The position numbers and the translations under genes were made by a program. From positions 992,001 through 1,056,000 of the forward strand of contig NZ_CP047226.1 of the NCBI RefSeq assembly GCF_009867135.1: a DNA stretch of 64,000 bases, given 5' to 3'. Shown here piece after piece: positions 1-8,644 of the stretch (positions are counted from its first letter, which is position 1; each line of letters opens with the position of its first letter). Below the pieces are notes generated by a model. The model was not told the origin of the DNA. It did not search any database and saw only the letters and a program-made list of their open reading frames with translations. This DNA comes from Moraxella osloensis. Its GTDB lineage: Bacteria > Pseudomonadota > Gammaproteobacteria > Pseudomonadales > Moraxellaceae.

Positions 1-1
1 T

Positions 2-865
2 AATGCCGAAATTATCGTCATGAATGATGCTTCAACTGATAACAGTTGGGAAGTGTTAAAAGCTTATCAAACCCATCCAAAAATCACACTGGTACAAGCA
101 CCGCACAATCGCGGTCTGTCAGGTACGCGTAATGCGCTCTTGCCTTTAGCAACCAATCAATATGTTTGGTTTATAGATTCTGATGATGCGATGCATGAAG
201 GGGCATATACCAAAGTAGTGAATGCATTAGCATCAATGGATATAGATATGCTAGGTGGCAATTACATGGCATGGCGCGGCAATAACAAACGCCCAAAAAA
301 AGCTTTTGTTGGTACAGCTAATCAAATAATAAATAATGACAGTCTGCAATTTATTAAAAATATTGTTGAAAATAATAGCAATCATGTTTGGAACAAAATT
401 TATAAACGCTCAGTAATTAAAAATATAGGTTTTCAAGAGGGTAAAAAGTTTGAAGATATTTATTATATGACAGATTTGTCAAAAGTTATCAAAAATTTTG
501 CTTTTATTGACTATCCATTGATTGATTATCGTGAACGCCAAGGCTCAATTGTTCAAACTCTGGATAAAAAATATGTCGATGATTATCTTGGGGCGTTTCT
601 TTATCGCGTTAGTCATTTAAAAGCTAATTTGCGTGAAGACCCATCTTTTCAAAACTACCTACACTATAAAACTTACAATCGTTATGCAGGGTTGGTAAAA
701 AAGTTAAAAGACAATCAGCAACTTGATATGCTTAACTACCTAAAAGACCATTTTAATATAAAATTTGATCATATCTATCGATGCATCGGTCAACAAATCG
801 GTTGGATACGCTATCAAAAGCTTGATTTTAAACATCGTCAAACTGAAAAAATTTTAAGCCAATAA
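2..865 (+). CDS. Family 2 glycosyltransferase, 5' end outside the window
   Basis: The open frame runs in from the left edge: codons from base 2 read NAEIIVMNDASTDNS, the classic GT-A (GT2) nucleotide-binding strand, so the ATG at base 20 is internal and the real start lies upstream. A DxD-type motif follows (WFIDSDDAM), which in this family binds the metal and nucleotide-sugar. The C-terminal 150 residues are basic and AT-rich and match no motif I know. It would transfer a sugar from an activated donor onto a cell-surface glycan or lipid at the cytoplasmic face of the membrane. A capsule-type transferase follows 18 bases downstream behind a strong GAGGGG site, so the two are probably co-transcribed. 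The acceptor and sugar cannot be told. Confidence 0.88.
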   Translation, partial: NAEIIVMNDASTDNSWEVLKAYQTHPKITLVQAPHNRGLSGTRNALLPLATNQYVWFIDSDDAMHEGAYTKVVNALASMDIDMLGGNYMAWRGNNKRPKKAFVGTANQIINNDSLQFIKNIVENNSNHVWNKIYKRSVIKNIGFQEGKKFEDIYYMTDLSKVIKNFAFIDYPLIDYRERQGSIVQTLDKKYVDDYLGAFLYRVSHLKANLREDPSFQNYLHYKTYNRYAGLVKKLKDNQQLDMLNYLKDHFNIKFDHIYRCIGQQIGWIRYQKLDFKHRQTEKILSQ

Positions 866-883
866 GTTGATAGAGGGGTATCA

Positions 884-1858
884 ATGAGATTTGTCTATGA
901 TAATTTTAGAAATAAGCCATTTAAGCCTTTATATAATGCATTGGTACCAAAATCCTACCGTAAAAAATGGCACTACAATTATTCAGAAATTCCTACACAA
1001 ATGCACGTGGCTGAATTTTGGCAGGATGCTATTACAAAATATCAAAAGGGCGAGATAGCTCACTACAATTTGACTATTCATAAACCGGAGTTGGTTGGCA
1101 AGAAAATTATTTGGCAGTACTGGGCTCAAGGGATGGATAATTTGCCAGAGCTTGCTAAGATTTGCTTTCATTCAGTTGATTGCTTTAAAGGCGAATACAC
1201 GGTAATTAGGTTATCTGACAAAGATATTGCTAATTATTTAGGTTTTCCTGAGTTTATTGTAGAGAAACGTTTAAATAGTGAATTTAGACCTGTCTTTTTT
1301 TCAGATTTATTAAGAGTGGCATTAATCAATAATTATGGTGGCATTTGGCTAGATGCTTCGGTTCTTATGACAGCACAGTTACCAGAAGATTTAATTCAAT
1401 TGCCTTTTTTTATGTATTCAAGGGAAGATCATTCAGAGAACAAAGATTGGGGACTAGTAGCTGATCATTTGTATTTTAATTGGGACACTAATTTTAAAGT
1501 TAAATTTTTAAGTAGTATTGTTTTTGGCAAACCAAAAACAGCGTTGAGTCAAACTTTACAAGACCTGCTTATTTATTACTGGCAAACCCAAAATAGCATT
1601 GAACACTATTTCTTCTTTCAAATTTTAATCAATGAATTAAAACAGACAAATGCAGTTGCATTTGATTTTCCTGTGGTAGATGATACTTACCCACATCTTT
1701 TACAATTTGATTTAAATAAGCCATTTGATAAAGTGCGATACGACTATATCACTCAAAAGAGCTCATTACACAAATTAAGTTTTCATAAGAAACCAATGGA
1801 CTCTAATAATCATACATTCTATCATTATATTAAGCATCAGTTCCTGAATGATTACTGA
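884..1858 (+). CDS. Capsular polysaccharide synthesis-type glycosyltransferase
   Basis: A 324-residue protein whose middle carries the pattern SDLLRVALINNYGGIWLDAS, typical of the Caps_synth / GT32-like sugar transferases in which the D-x-D-like step after GGIW binds the donor. There is no signal peptide, so it acts in the cytoplasm, probably on lipopolysaccharide or capsule. The start is supported by GAGGGG eight bases upstream. Its 3' end overlaps the 3' end of the convergent HtrL-like gene by 29 bases, so both C-termini are written in opposite strands of the same DNA. Composition is clearly more AT-rich than the housekeeping genes to the right, suggesting horizontal origin as is common for surface-glycan genes. 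Donor and acceptor are unknown. Confidence 0.85.
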   Translation: MRFVYDNFRNKPFKPLYNALVPKSYRKKWHYNYSEIPTQMHVAEFWQDAITKYQKGEIAHYNLTIHKPELVGKKIIWQYWAQGMDNLPELAKICFHSVDCFKGEYTVIRLSDKDIANYLGFPEFIVEKRLNSEFRPVFFSDLLRVALINNYGGIWLDASVLMTAQLPEDLIQLPFFMYSREDHSENKDWGLVADHLYFNWDTNFKVKFLSSIVFGKPKTALSQTLQDLLIYYWQTQNSIEHYFFFQILINELKQTNAVAFDFPVVDDTYPHLLQFDLNKPFDKVRYDYITQKSSLHKLSFHKKPMDSNNHTFYHYIKHQFLNDY

Positions 1859-2684
1859 AGTTTTTAAATACACCAAACCAATTGCCACGACCTAAAAAAT
1901 GCAGCTTTATTAATTTTTTGCAATACATTCTGGTCAAAACAAAAATGCCTTGATCATCATCTACGATAGTATTGGCGAGCAATTTTTTTTGTGTTTGAAC
2001 AATATATTGATAAAACGTTTGCCAAGTGGTAGATGTCCCAACAATAACACCACCAATAATCGTTGCTTTATTTTGATAGATTGCCTCATAGGCAGCAGCG
2101 ACTGTATGAGGAAAATGCGGATTTTTCACTATACCTAAATAGTAAGGTGGCTTAATTGTAAAAAAATGCAAGTATTTTGGATCGAAAGCGTACGACCAGT
2201 AATTAATGTTACCTAATACATTTTCATCACGACAGTAGCCAAAGTCCACCCAAGCAATTTGAGTATGCGATGTTAAACCCTTTTTAATCGCATGATTAAT
2301 GAAGAATGTTTTCAAATTCGTGATTAGTACATACTTGGGTGACCAATATTCTGGATTTTCTAATTGATGTTCAGGTATATTTTGAATAAATTTAGGGTTT
2401 TTTTGAATAGACCGGATTAGCCCAAGTAAATTTTTAAATTTCTTGTCGATATCAAGTACAACAATGTTTGTAGGTCTGTCTTGGCGTAATTGTCGAATAC
2501 GTGATTCGAATTCTTGCGAAGTAAAGACCGTTAGATCGTTTTCAAGCTTCGCTAGATTTGAGAAATATTCAAAATATTTGTCATTGTTGCGATGAAGATG
2601 AGGCGCATGACCATTTTCTATCGACCAATCACCCCGACCGATATCAAAAAACATAGTCACTAGGCTGATTTTATTCTTATCCAT
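1830..2684 (-). CDS. HtrL/YibB-family protein (putative glycosyltransferase)
   Basis: The 284-residue product begins with SLVTMFFDIGRGDWS, the hallmark N-terminus of the HtrL/YibB (WlaTC) family, and keeps the family's later IAWVDFGYCR and TIIGGVIVGT blocks. Members sit in lipooligosaccharide or LPS-core loci and are believed to be glycosyltransferases, although the biochemistry is thin. No signal peptide or membrane segment is visible. The gene ends inside the 3' end of the convergent upstream glycosyltransferase. Upstream on its own strand lie a coding relic, a second DxD transferase, an LpxL-type acyltransferase and aspS, all read the same way, so it may be the last gene of a long transcript. 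The acceptor is unknown. Confidence 0.82.
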   Translation of the reverse strand: MDKNKISLVTMFFDIGRGDWSIENGHAPHLHRNNDKYFEYFSNLAKLENDLTVFTSQEFESRIRQLRQDRPTNIVVLDIDKKFKNLLGLIRSIQKNPKFIQNIPEHQLENPEYWSPKYVLITNLKTFFINHAIKKGLTSHTQIAWVDFGYCRDENVLGNINYWSYAFDPKYLHFFTIKPPYYLGIVKNPHFPHTVAAAYEAIYQNKATIIGGVIVGTSTTWQTFYQYIVQTQKKLLANTIVDDDQGIFVLTRMYCKKLIKLHFLGRGNWFGVFKNFSNHSGTDA

Positions 2685-2714
2685 TTTTAAACTCGCTTTT
2701 TAATATCAAATTAA

Positions 2715-2893
2715 TCACCACTGATACCCCCAATCTTCGGTATGTAGCTGTTCAATCAGCGAAAATTCTGCGCGTGATAAGCAGCTAGTATTTGTGTTGC
2801 AGCCAATAATTTATTATTTTGACGCATCATGGGGTTCGCAAATAAAGTAGAAAACAGTTGCTTAAGCAATGAAAAGAGTTGCTTTACTGATGA
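2715..2893 (-). pseudogene. Coding relic following the DxD glycosyltransferase
   Basis: Directly after the TGA of the glycosyltransferase at 2894 the same minus-strand frame stays open for another 45 codons with protein-like content (for example KQLFSLLKQLFSTLF, then NNKLLAATQILAAYH) and stops at 2756-2758. A shift of frame near 2770 picks up a further readable stretch ending SLIEQLHTEDWGYQW and a TGA at 2715-2717. Together this looks like about 58 codons of a decayed 3' portion of a gene or a lost C-terminal extension of the upstream transferase. No family was recognised, and AT-rich chance reading frames remain possible. Confidence 0.3.
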
Positions 2894-3676
2894 TCAATAC
2901 CAATAATCCCTAATCCAGTCAGTTGGTAATACCTTACGATACCACTTACCGCTTTTACCCATGATGGCATCGGGTGGATTCACTTCCCCATGAAAAATCA
3001 CCATTTTTGCCCCTTTAGGCAAAATCGGCGGTTTGACAAAACTTAAGGGAAACGGCTGCACACATTGGTATTTAAAGCTCACGCACCAAGACGCATCCCA
3101 ATATTCAAGGTGGTGATGCTCACGCAAATAATTGGATAGATAAGCTTGCTCATGGCGTACTTGGCTACGAATCGTGTCAAAATTTTGCTCAAAATTTGAT
3201 AACAAATTCGGATAAGTATGTTGTCCGACTTTAAAGCGATACACCGATGAATTACCCACCATGCGCCACGGTTTTTTCCAATCACGGATAATTACCACAC
3301 TGTCATCGTGCTGCGCTTGATACGTAAAAAAGCAATCAATATTATCGACAATCACAATGTCAATATCCAAAAATAACGCCGTGCCTTTTAAATCATATAA
3401 TTCAGGGCTAAAGGTGGTCAGTTTTTTCCAGCCACGTTCAGGAATATTACTGGGTAAATTGAGCTCAGGAATTGGGTAGCATTTGACGTTGGCATCTATC
3501 CCTGTGCTATCATCGGTCAAACATACCATTTGAAACGGTAGTGTTAAATGTCTGTTAACCATATTGTACAGGCGATTAACGTACTCAGCACCATATTTGG
3601 TGCCCCATTTCATACAAATAATGTAACGGTTTTCATCAGGCAAAGCAGGCGCTGAAGTATAATTTGGTAAAGTCAT
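2894..3676 (-). CDS. Glycosyltransferase with DxD motif
   Basis: The 260-residue protein opens with YIICMKWGTKYGAEYVNRLY, a GT-A-like first strand and helix, and has TALFLDIDIVIVDN around residues 95-108, where the D-x-D would coordinate the metal and sugar nucleotide. Later blocks (SWCVSFKYQC, KMVIFHGEVNPP) recur in small glycosyltransferases annotated in LPS loci of Moraxellaceae and relatives. No membrane segment is visible. It starts 18 bases after the acyltransferase gene on the same strand, suggesting a common transcript in which lipid A acylation and core sugar addition are encoded together. Its frame continues beyond the stop with coding-like sequence, so the C-terminus may once have been longer. 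The exact sugar is unknown. Confidence 0.78.
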   Translation of the reverse strand: MTLPNYTSAPALPDENRYIICMKWGTKYGAEYVNRLYNMVNRHLTLPFQMVCLTDDSTGIDANVKCYPIPELNLPSNIPERGWKKLTTFSPELYDLKGTALFLDIDIVIVDNIDCFFTYQAQHDDSVVIIRDWKKPWRMVGNSSVYRFKVGQHTYPNLLSNFEQNFDTIRSQVRHEQAYLSNYLREHHHLEYWDASWCVSFKYQCVQPFPLSFVKPPILPKGAKMVIFHGEVNPPDAIMGKSGKWYRKVLPTDWIRDYWY

Positions 3677-3694
3677 AAGTAAATGATTATCATA

Positions 3695-4639
3695 TTAAGT
3701 AAGTGAATTGATAATATCATGATTGCTAAGTTTTGGATAACGCTGGCGAACCGCTACCGCGATGGATGGCTCGGCATTATAAATAACCGGAAATCCTGGC
3801 ACACGTTTAAAGCGCTTATAGCCCCACATATACTGACTGGGGAAACGGTCAATCATCCGCTCGATGGCGTGGTTCATCGCGGTTGTCGCTGTCACCATGT
3901 TTTTGTCATACAAGGCGGGGTCAGTTAGCTCATCACAATAAATATCAAAGCCTTGTCCATCATCACGGCGTACACAGGTCAAACCCACCAAGCTACATTT
4001 GGTTTTACTGGCTAATTTGCTAGCAAGAGTGCTGGTTAGTGTCGGAATGCCAAAAAACGGCACCACTTCACCGCCAGATGGGTCGGGGACATGATCGGGC
4101 AATATGATACTAAAACCGCCTGCTTTTAAGGTTTTAAAAATCGCTTTGACCCCAGTAGCATCGGTTGGTACCAAAGTTGCGTTGAGCCGTTGACGCCCTT
4201 GCAATACAAACTGATTGGCTTGTTCACCTTTCACAGGTTTATACATAATGGTCGGTGCACCAAACTGGTTAAGCCACGCATTCATGATCTCCCATGTCCC
4301 CAAATGCGGCACAATTGCAAGCATGCCATTGGGATTTTGTAAGCCTTGCATCAGAACTTGTTGATGATGTATGGTATGAATTTGTTTGACCGACCACGCA
4401 GGTGGCATCGCCCAGCTTTTAGCCGATTCGACCATATTTTTGCTTTGATTGGCAATACAGGCTCTGGCAAGCTGGTCACGCTGGGTTTCGGTGAGTTCAG
4501 GATAGACAAGTCGTAAGTTAGTATCCACCGTTTTCATGATACTTTTGTCACGACGAAGTGAAATGATAAAGCTTGCGATATGTGCCAATAGATACAGCAT
4601 CCACATTGGCACATATTTGAGAAGAGTAAAGGCATTCAT
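3695..4639 (-). CDS. Lipid A biosynthesis acyltransferase, LpxL/LpxM type
   Basis: This 314-residue protein has one hydrophobic N-terminal segment (about residues 9-28), as expected for an inner-membrane-anchored late acyltransferase, followed by the catalytic HX4E pattern PHLGTWE (His112, Glu117). Further family blocks are ILPDHVPDPSGGE and SQYMWGYKRFKR near the C-terminus. Enzymes of this family add secondary acyl chains from acyl-ACP to lipid A on the cytoplasmic side of the inner membrane. I cannot say whether this is the LpxL or LpxM paralogue. It starts 22 bases after the aspS stop and is followed 18 bases later by a glycosyltransferase, so it is placed between a housekeeping gene and surface-glycan genes. 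Confidence 0.88.
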   Translation of the reverse strand: MNAFTLLKYVPMWMLYLLAHIASFIISLRRDKSIMKTVDTNLRLVYPELTETQRDQLARACIANQSKNMVESAKSWAMPPAWSVKQIHTIHHQQVLMQGLQNPNGMLAIVPHLGTWEIMNAWLNQFGAPTIMYKPVKGEQANQFVLQGRQRLNATLVPTDATGVKAIFKTLKAGGFSIILPDHVPDPSGGEVVPFFGIPTLTSTLASKLASKTKCSLVGLTCVRRDDGQGFDIYCDELTDPALYDKNMVTATTAMNHAIERMIDRFPSQYMWGYKRFKRVPGFPVIYNAEPSIAVAVRQRYPKLSNHDIINSLT

Positions 4640-4661
4640 CTAATTAAAGGTGTGACCTTGA

Positions 4662-6482
4662 TTAAGATTGTGGCGCTTTACTGTCTTTTTCGCGTATACG
4701 GATACCCAATTCACGCAGTTGTTTGCCATCCACAGGCGCAGGGGCTTCAGTCAGCGGACATTCAGCCGTTTTGGTTTTTGGGAAGGCGATGACGTCTCGA
4801 ATCGATTGTGAGCCTGTCATTAGCATAATTAACCGGTCAAGACCGAATGCCAAACCACCGTGCGGTGGCGCACCGTATTTTAGCGCGTTAAGTAAGAATG
4901 AGAATTTTTCTTCGGCTTCGGCTTCAGAAATACCCAAGGCTTCAAATACCGCTTTTTGCATATCCAAAGTATTGATACGCAATGAACCCCCACCGATTTC
5001 AGTACCGTTTAATACCATGTCATAAGCGATAGACAGGGCGGTTTCTGGGTTGTTTTTCATCGCTTCAACCGTGCCTTTTGGCTTGGTGAATGGGTGATGC
5101 ACCGACGTCCATTTGCCCCCCAGCCCATCACCACTGTCGGTTTCTTCAAACATCGGGAAATCCACCACCCAAAGCGGCGCCCACTCACAGGTTAGCATAT
5201 TTAGGTCCAGACCCAATTTGACACGCAGCGCACCCATGGCATCATTGACGACTTTGGCTTTATCCGCGCCAAAGAAAATGATATCACCGGTTTGCGCCTC
5301 AGTACGTTTAATCAGCTCGACTAATACTTCATCGGTCATGTTTTTGATAATCGGTGATTGCAAACCTGATTCTTTATCGACACCGTTGTTGATGTTGCTC
5401 ACATCGTTGACTTTGATATAAGCCAAACCTTTTGCGCCATAGATGCCGACAAATTTAGTATATTCTTCGATTTGTTTACGGGTCAGGTCGCTACCCTGTG
5501 GCACCCGAAGCGCCACCACACGACCTTTTGGGTCTTGAGCAGGGGCTGAGAATACTTTAAATTCCACAGACTGCATGATGTCAGCCACGTCAATTAACTT
5601 CATAGGAATACGCAAGTCTGGTTTGTCAGACGCATAATCACGCATCGCTTCGGCGTATGTCATACGCGGGAAGGTATCAAATTCAATGTTCATCATGGTT
5701 TTGAACAAGTCTTTTGTTAACCCTTCGGCAATGTTCATGATATCTTCATCACTTAAGAATGAGGTTTCGATATCGATTTGGGTAAATTCTGGCTGGCGGT
5801 CAGCACGTAAGTCTTCATCACGAAAACACTTGGCAATTTGATAATAGCGGTCAAAACCCGCTACCATGAGCAGCTGTTTAAATAGCTGAGGTGACTGAGG
5901 CAGGGCATAAAACTCACCGTTTGACACGCGGCTAGGTACCAAATAATCACGCGCGCCTTCTGGGGTAGCACGGGTCAAGATGGGGGTTTCTACGTCCAAG
6001 AAACCTTGGTCATCTAGGTAACGGCGAATGGTCGAAGTGGCTTTGGCACGAAACTTCATACGCTCTTGCATCTCTGGACGGCGCATGTCTAAAAAGCGAT
6101 ATTTTAAGCGTAGTTCTTCAGAAACGTTGGTAAACTCATCATTGAGGGGAAATGGCGGCGTCTCAGAAGTGGCGATTGTTTCGATGTCTTTGGCCAATAA
6201 CTCTACTTGACCGCTGGTCATGTTTTTGTTTTCAGTACCGGCATAACGCTGACGCACACGACCGGTGATTTTGAGCACATATTCAGAACGCGCGCTATCT
6301 GCTGTAGCAAATGCTTCTGGGGTATCTGGGTCGATGACCACTTGCAGTAGGCCTTCACGGTCACGCATATCCAAGAAAATAACCCCACCGTGGTCACGGC
6401 GACGATGCACCCAACCGCAAATAGTGATGGTTTGGTCGTTTAAGTTTTCGGTGACAAGCCCGCAATAGTGTGTACGCATCAT
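4662..6482 (-). CDS. aspS: Aspartyl-tRNA synthetase
   Basis: Class II aminoacyl-tRNA synthetase that charges tRNA with aspartate. The N-terminal OB fold starts [20 protein letters not shown]; the catalytic core shows [10 protein letters not shown], the motif 2 loop [18 protein letters not shown], the bacterial GAD insertion domain (about residues 290-420) and motif 3 [11 protein letters not shown] chose the ATG at 6480-6482, giving MMRTHYCG and 606 residues, because that is the family N-terminus; an in-frame ATG at 6563 would add 27 residues with no family match. Because tRNA-Asp-like specificity is shared with the AspRS/non-discriminating split, I note that whether it also charges tRNA-Asn depends on partner genes not in the window. 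Surface-glycan genes follow on the same strand. Confidence 0.97.
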   Translation of the reverse strand: MMRTHYCGLVTENLNDQTITICGWVHRRRDHGGVIFLDMRDREGLLQVVIDPDTPEAFATADSARSEYVLKITGRVRQRYAGTENKNMTSGQVELLAKDIETIATSETPPFPLNDEFTNVSEELRLKYRFLDMRRPEMQERMKFRAKATSTIRRYLDDQGFLDVETPILTRATPEGARDYLVPSRVSNGEFYALPQSPQLFKQLLMVAGFDRYYQIAKCFRDEDLRADRQPEFTQIDIETSFLSDEDIMNIAEGLTKDLFKTMMNIEFDTFPRMTYAEAMRDYASDKPDLRIPMKLIDVADIMQSVEFKVFSAPAQDPKGRVVALRVPQGSDLTRKQIEEYTKFVGIYGAKGLAYIKVNDVSNINNGVDKESGLQSPIIKNMTDEVLVELIKRTEAQTGDIIFFGADKAKVVNDAMGALRVKLGLDLNMLTCEWAPLWVVDFPMFEETDSGDGLGGKWTSVHHPFTKPKGTVEAMKNNPETALSIAYDMVLNGTEIGGGSLRINTLDMQKAVFEALGISEAEAEEKFSFLLNALKYGAPPHGGLAFGLDRLIMLMTGSQSIRDVIAFPKTKTAECPLTEAPAPVDGKQLRELGIRIREKDSKAPQS

Positions 6483-6650
6483 AATGAAGCAATCCCAATA
6501 TTTTTCGTAATGTAAGAAGTAGCAAAAATTTTTATAAACGAATATTATGCCTTGTTTACTCAAATTTCACAATATGAAACACGGTTTATCATGCATCTCT
6601 ACTAGCCATGCCTGTCACAGACATTTCGATAATATTGTGTGGGTAAGCGA

Positions 6651-6678
6651 TTGAAAACAGCGAAATAAACGCTATATA
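6651..6678 (+). promoter_or_regulatory. Candidate sigma-70 promoter of sohB
   Basis: TTGAAA at 6651-6656 and TATATA at 6673-6678 are separated by 16 bases; TATAAA two bases further gives an 18-base alternative. The predicted start leaves a leader of about 45 bases before the sohB ATG. Prediction by eye only. Confidence 0.5.
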
Positions 6679-6700
6679 AAACCCATTGTGTGAATTTTTT

Positions 6701-6725
6701 CCTTAATTAGAGCCCTTAATTAGAG
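6701..6725 (+). repeat. 12-bp tandem duplication in the sohB leader
   Basis: CCTTAATTAGAG occurs at 6701-6712 and again at 6714-6725, a period of 13. The second copy supplies the GAGAG that serves as ribosome binding site ahead of the ATG at 6733, so the duplication has doubled the leader around the site. Confidence 0.8.
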
Positions 6726-6732
6726 AGTTATT

Positions 6733-7725
6733 ATGCTATTTCAAAATGCCAAACATCCGGTTGAAATGAAAGTTACCCATTTAAATAAAGTCAAAGCCCA
6801 GCGCAAACAACAATTACAATTGCAAATGGTGAATGATAAGGGTTTAACATCACTCATCAGCCGCGCATTTACAGACTTGACGAAAAAAGAAAATACCAAA
6901 AAAACCCCCTCAAAATTTGGTCTGTTCAAAAATAAAACCGCCAACAAAAATTGTTTTGTGCTGGATTTTCATGGCGATATCAAAGCCACTGAAGTACAGC
7001 AACTACGTGAAGAAATCAGCACGCTATTGACGGTTGCGCAAGCTGAAGATGAAGTCATTGTGCGCCTTGAATCTTCAGGCGGTATGGTACACGCGTATGG
7101 CCTTGCTGCCGCCCAGTTGGCACGTATAAAAGAAGCAGGACTAAATTTAACGGTCTGTATTGATAAAGTCGCCGCCAGTGGTGGCTATATGATGGCGTGT
7201 GTGGCTGATAAAATTTTGGCGGCACCCTTTGCGGTAGTTGGTTCGATTGGTGTGGTGGCACAAGTGCCCAATTTTCATGATTTATTAGAAAAACATGACA
7301 TCGATGTCGAAGTATTTACCGCGGGTAAATACAAACGCACGGTCACCGTGTTTGGTGAAAATACCGAAGAAGACAAACAAAAATTCCAGCAAGAACTGGA
7401 AGAAACGCACAAACTATTTAAAGACTTTGTGCGCAAATACCGTCCAAGTTTGGATGTTGAACAAGTGGCAACCGGTGAGCATTGGTACGGTGAAGATGCG
7501 ATAACACGCAATTTGGTCGATGCCCTGCAAACATCGGACAGTTATATCTTAGAGAAGATGACAAATAGCGAATTGTATGCCATTCAATCTCGCCAAAAAC
7601 CGACTATCGCACAAAAGCTAGGCATCTCGCAAGCGGCACAAGCGGTGGTAGCGACCGCGATTGATAAACTACCAGATACCTTGGCAAAGTTAGAAAGCGC
7701 TAAAATGCCGATGGTCAAAAAATAA
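6733..7725 (+). CDS. sohB: SohB-like S49 family serine peptidase
   Basis: The 330-residue protein carries the S49 (signal peptide peptidase SppA/SohB) core: RLESSGGMVHAYGLAAAQL, the nucleophile block VAASGGYMMACVADKI with Ser149, GSIGVVAQVPN, and AGKYKRT with the candidate general-base Lys201. The downstream stretch through RPSLDVEQVATGEHWYG matches SohB rather than SppA. These enzymes cleave peptides within or near the inner membrane. Oddly, the first 60 residues are lysine/glutamine-rich and I see no hydrophobic anchor, whereas E. coli SohB starts with a transmembrane helix; this one may be soluble, or its start may lie elsewhere. The leader contains a 12-bp duplication and a candidate promoter. 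It is preceded divergently by aspS. Confidence 0.88.
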   Translation: MLFQNAKHPVEMKVTHLNKVKAQRKQQLQLQMVNDKGLTSLISRAFTDLTKKENTKKTPSKFGLFKNKTANKNCFVLDFHGDIKATEVQQLREEISTLLTVAQAEDEVIVRLESSGGMVHAYGLAAAQLARIKEAGLNLTVCIDKVAASGGYMMACVADKILAAPFAVVGSIGVVAQVPNFHDLLEKHDIDVEVFTAGKYKRTVTVFGENTEEDKQKFQQELEETHKLFKDFVRKYRPSLDVEQVATGEHWYGEDAITRNLVDALQTSDSYILEKMTNSELYAIQSRQKPTIAQKLGISQAAQAVVATAIDKLPDTLAKLESAKMPMVKK

Positions 7726-7742
7726 CCGTAAGATAAAATGAT

Positions 7743-7812
7743 AAAAACCTGTGGTGATAAAAACCTGTGACAAAAACCCGTGACGAAAACCTATGAGGCT
7801 TGGCAGGTTTTT
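7743..7812 (+). repeat. Four degenerate repeats facing one complementary arm, possible terminator
   Basis: Four copies of a roughly 12-base unit, (G/A)AAAACCTGTGA-like, begin at 7743, 7759, 7772 and 7785. Downstream CAGGTTTTT at 7804-7812 can pair with any of them, so several alternative hairpins ending in a T run are possible. It probably serves as the sohB terminator. Confidence 0.45.
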
Positions 7813-7847
7813 AACTTTTTAATGGCGACACATTTGGGCGTATAACT

Positions 7848-8510
7848 ATGAAACTATTTATGTTAAAAATCGGGGCGCGTCCCCCAGGACGACTCATTGA
7901 ACAGCATGATGTGATGTTTGTGATTGCAAATAGCCTAAGTGAAACAATTGAGAGTGTCAATCAGCACTGGCCGGCAGTCAAAAACAACTGGCACTTAGAC
8001 GCATGGCGAGAAGTGAAGCGGGTGGGTGATTATCAAATTTTGTTGTCGACAGATAGCTTGTCAAAAGATGGATTGTCAAAAGATAACGCGCTTGCAGATA
8101 ACATATTTGCAGATGATAGGGTAGATAACAAATTAGATAGTCACGGCAAACAACTTTATTTTGTCAATTTAGGCGGTTATCTACCGGGTCAATTTGAAGA
8201 ATTCCATTATAAAACACTTGTGGTAACCGAGACGCTAGGTAAAGCAACAGCGCAAGTTAAAAAAACGGCATTTTATCAAGACTATACATTTGATAATGTC
8301 GATACCGCCAAAAGCGGCGTGGCAACCAGTCATGTAGATGATAAGCATCAACTAGACTTGGATGATATTCACTGTGTGGCTGATTTACTACCAAATGACG
8401 TGGCATTAACCATTCAGCCATTAACCGAGCCTGAAAAAAATCAGCTACCTGACGATGCACTGCATATTGGTTATTTAAGTCTCAAGCAAATCAAAACCAT
8501 GATTGACTAA
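7848..8510 (+). CDS. DUF1543 domain protein
   Basis: The N-terminus (KLFMLKIGARPPGRLIEQHD, then FVIANSL and WHLDAWREV) is that of the DUF1543 family, small proteins of unknown function that often contain two such domains; the second half repeats the theme with YFVNLGGYLPGQFEEFHYK and KTAFYQDYTFDN. Length is 220 residues, with no signal peptide or membrane segment, so it is presumably cytoplasmic. Between the halves is a polar linker made partly of the repeated pentapeptide SLSKD/GLSKD, encoded by a 15-bp DNA duplication (TTGTCAAAAGAT at 8058 and 8073). It stands between sohB and a helicase gene without an obvious operon link. No function is claimed. Confidence 0.8.
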   Translation: MKLFMLKIGARPPGRLIEQHDVMFVIANSLSETIESVNQHWPAVKNNWHLDAWREVKRVGDYQILLSTDSLSKDGLSKDNALADNIFADDRVDNKLDSHGKQLYFVNLGGYLPGQFEEFHYKTLVVTETLGKATAQVKKTAFYQDYTFDNVDTAKSGVATSHVDDKHQLDLDDIHCVADLLPNDVALTIQPLTEPEKNQLPDDALHIGYLSLKQIKTMID

Positions 8511-8644
8511 CCGGTGAAGCATCTGATAGCGTATTTTGGCGCTGTCAATCATTGCCTTTCATAGGCTTTGCCTTTATAGTAGGCTCATTTTTAACTCGCT
8601 TTTTTTAACCCCTTCTTTTTACCTACAAAAGCTTTGTATAACCA

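Noticed and set aside
4723-5421. Open plus-strand frames of 100 codons opposite aspS
   Set aside because: They lie entirely over the aspS coding region, in Ser/Pro-rich shadow frames without ribosome sites or recognisable motifs.
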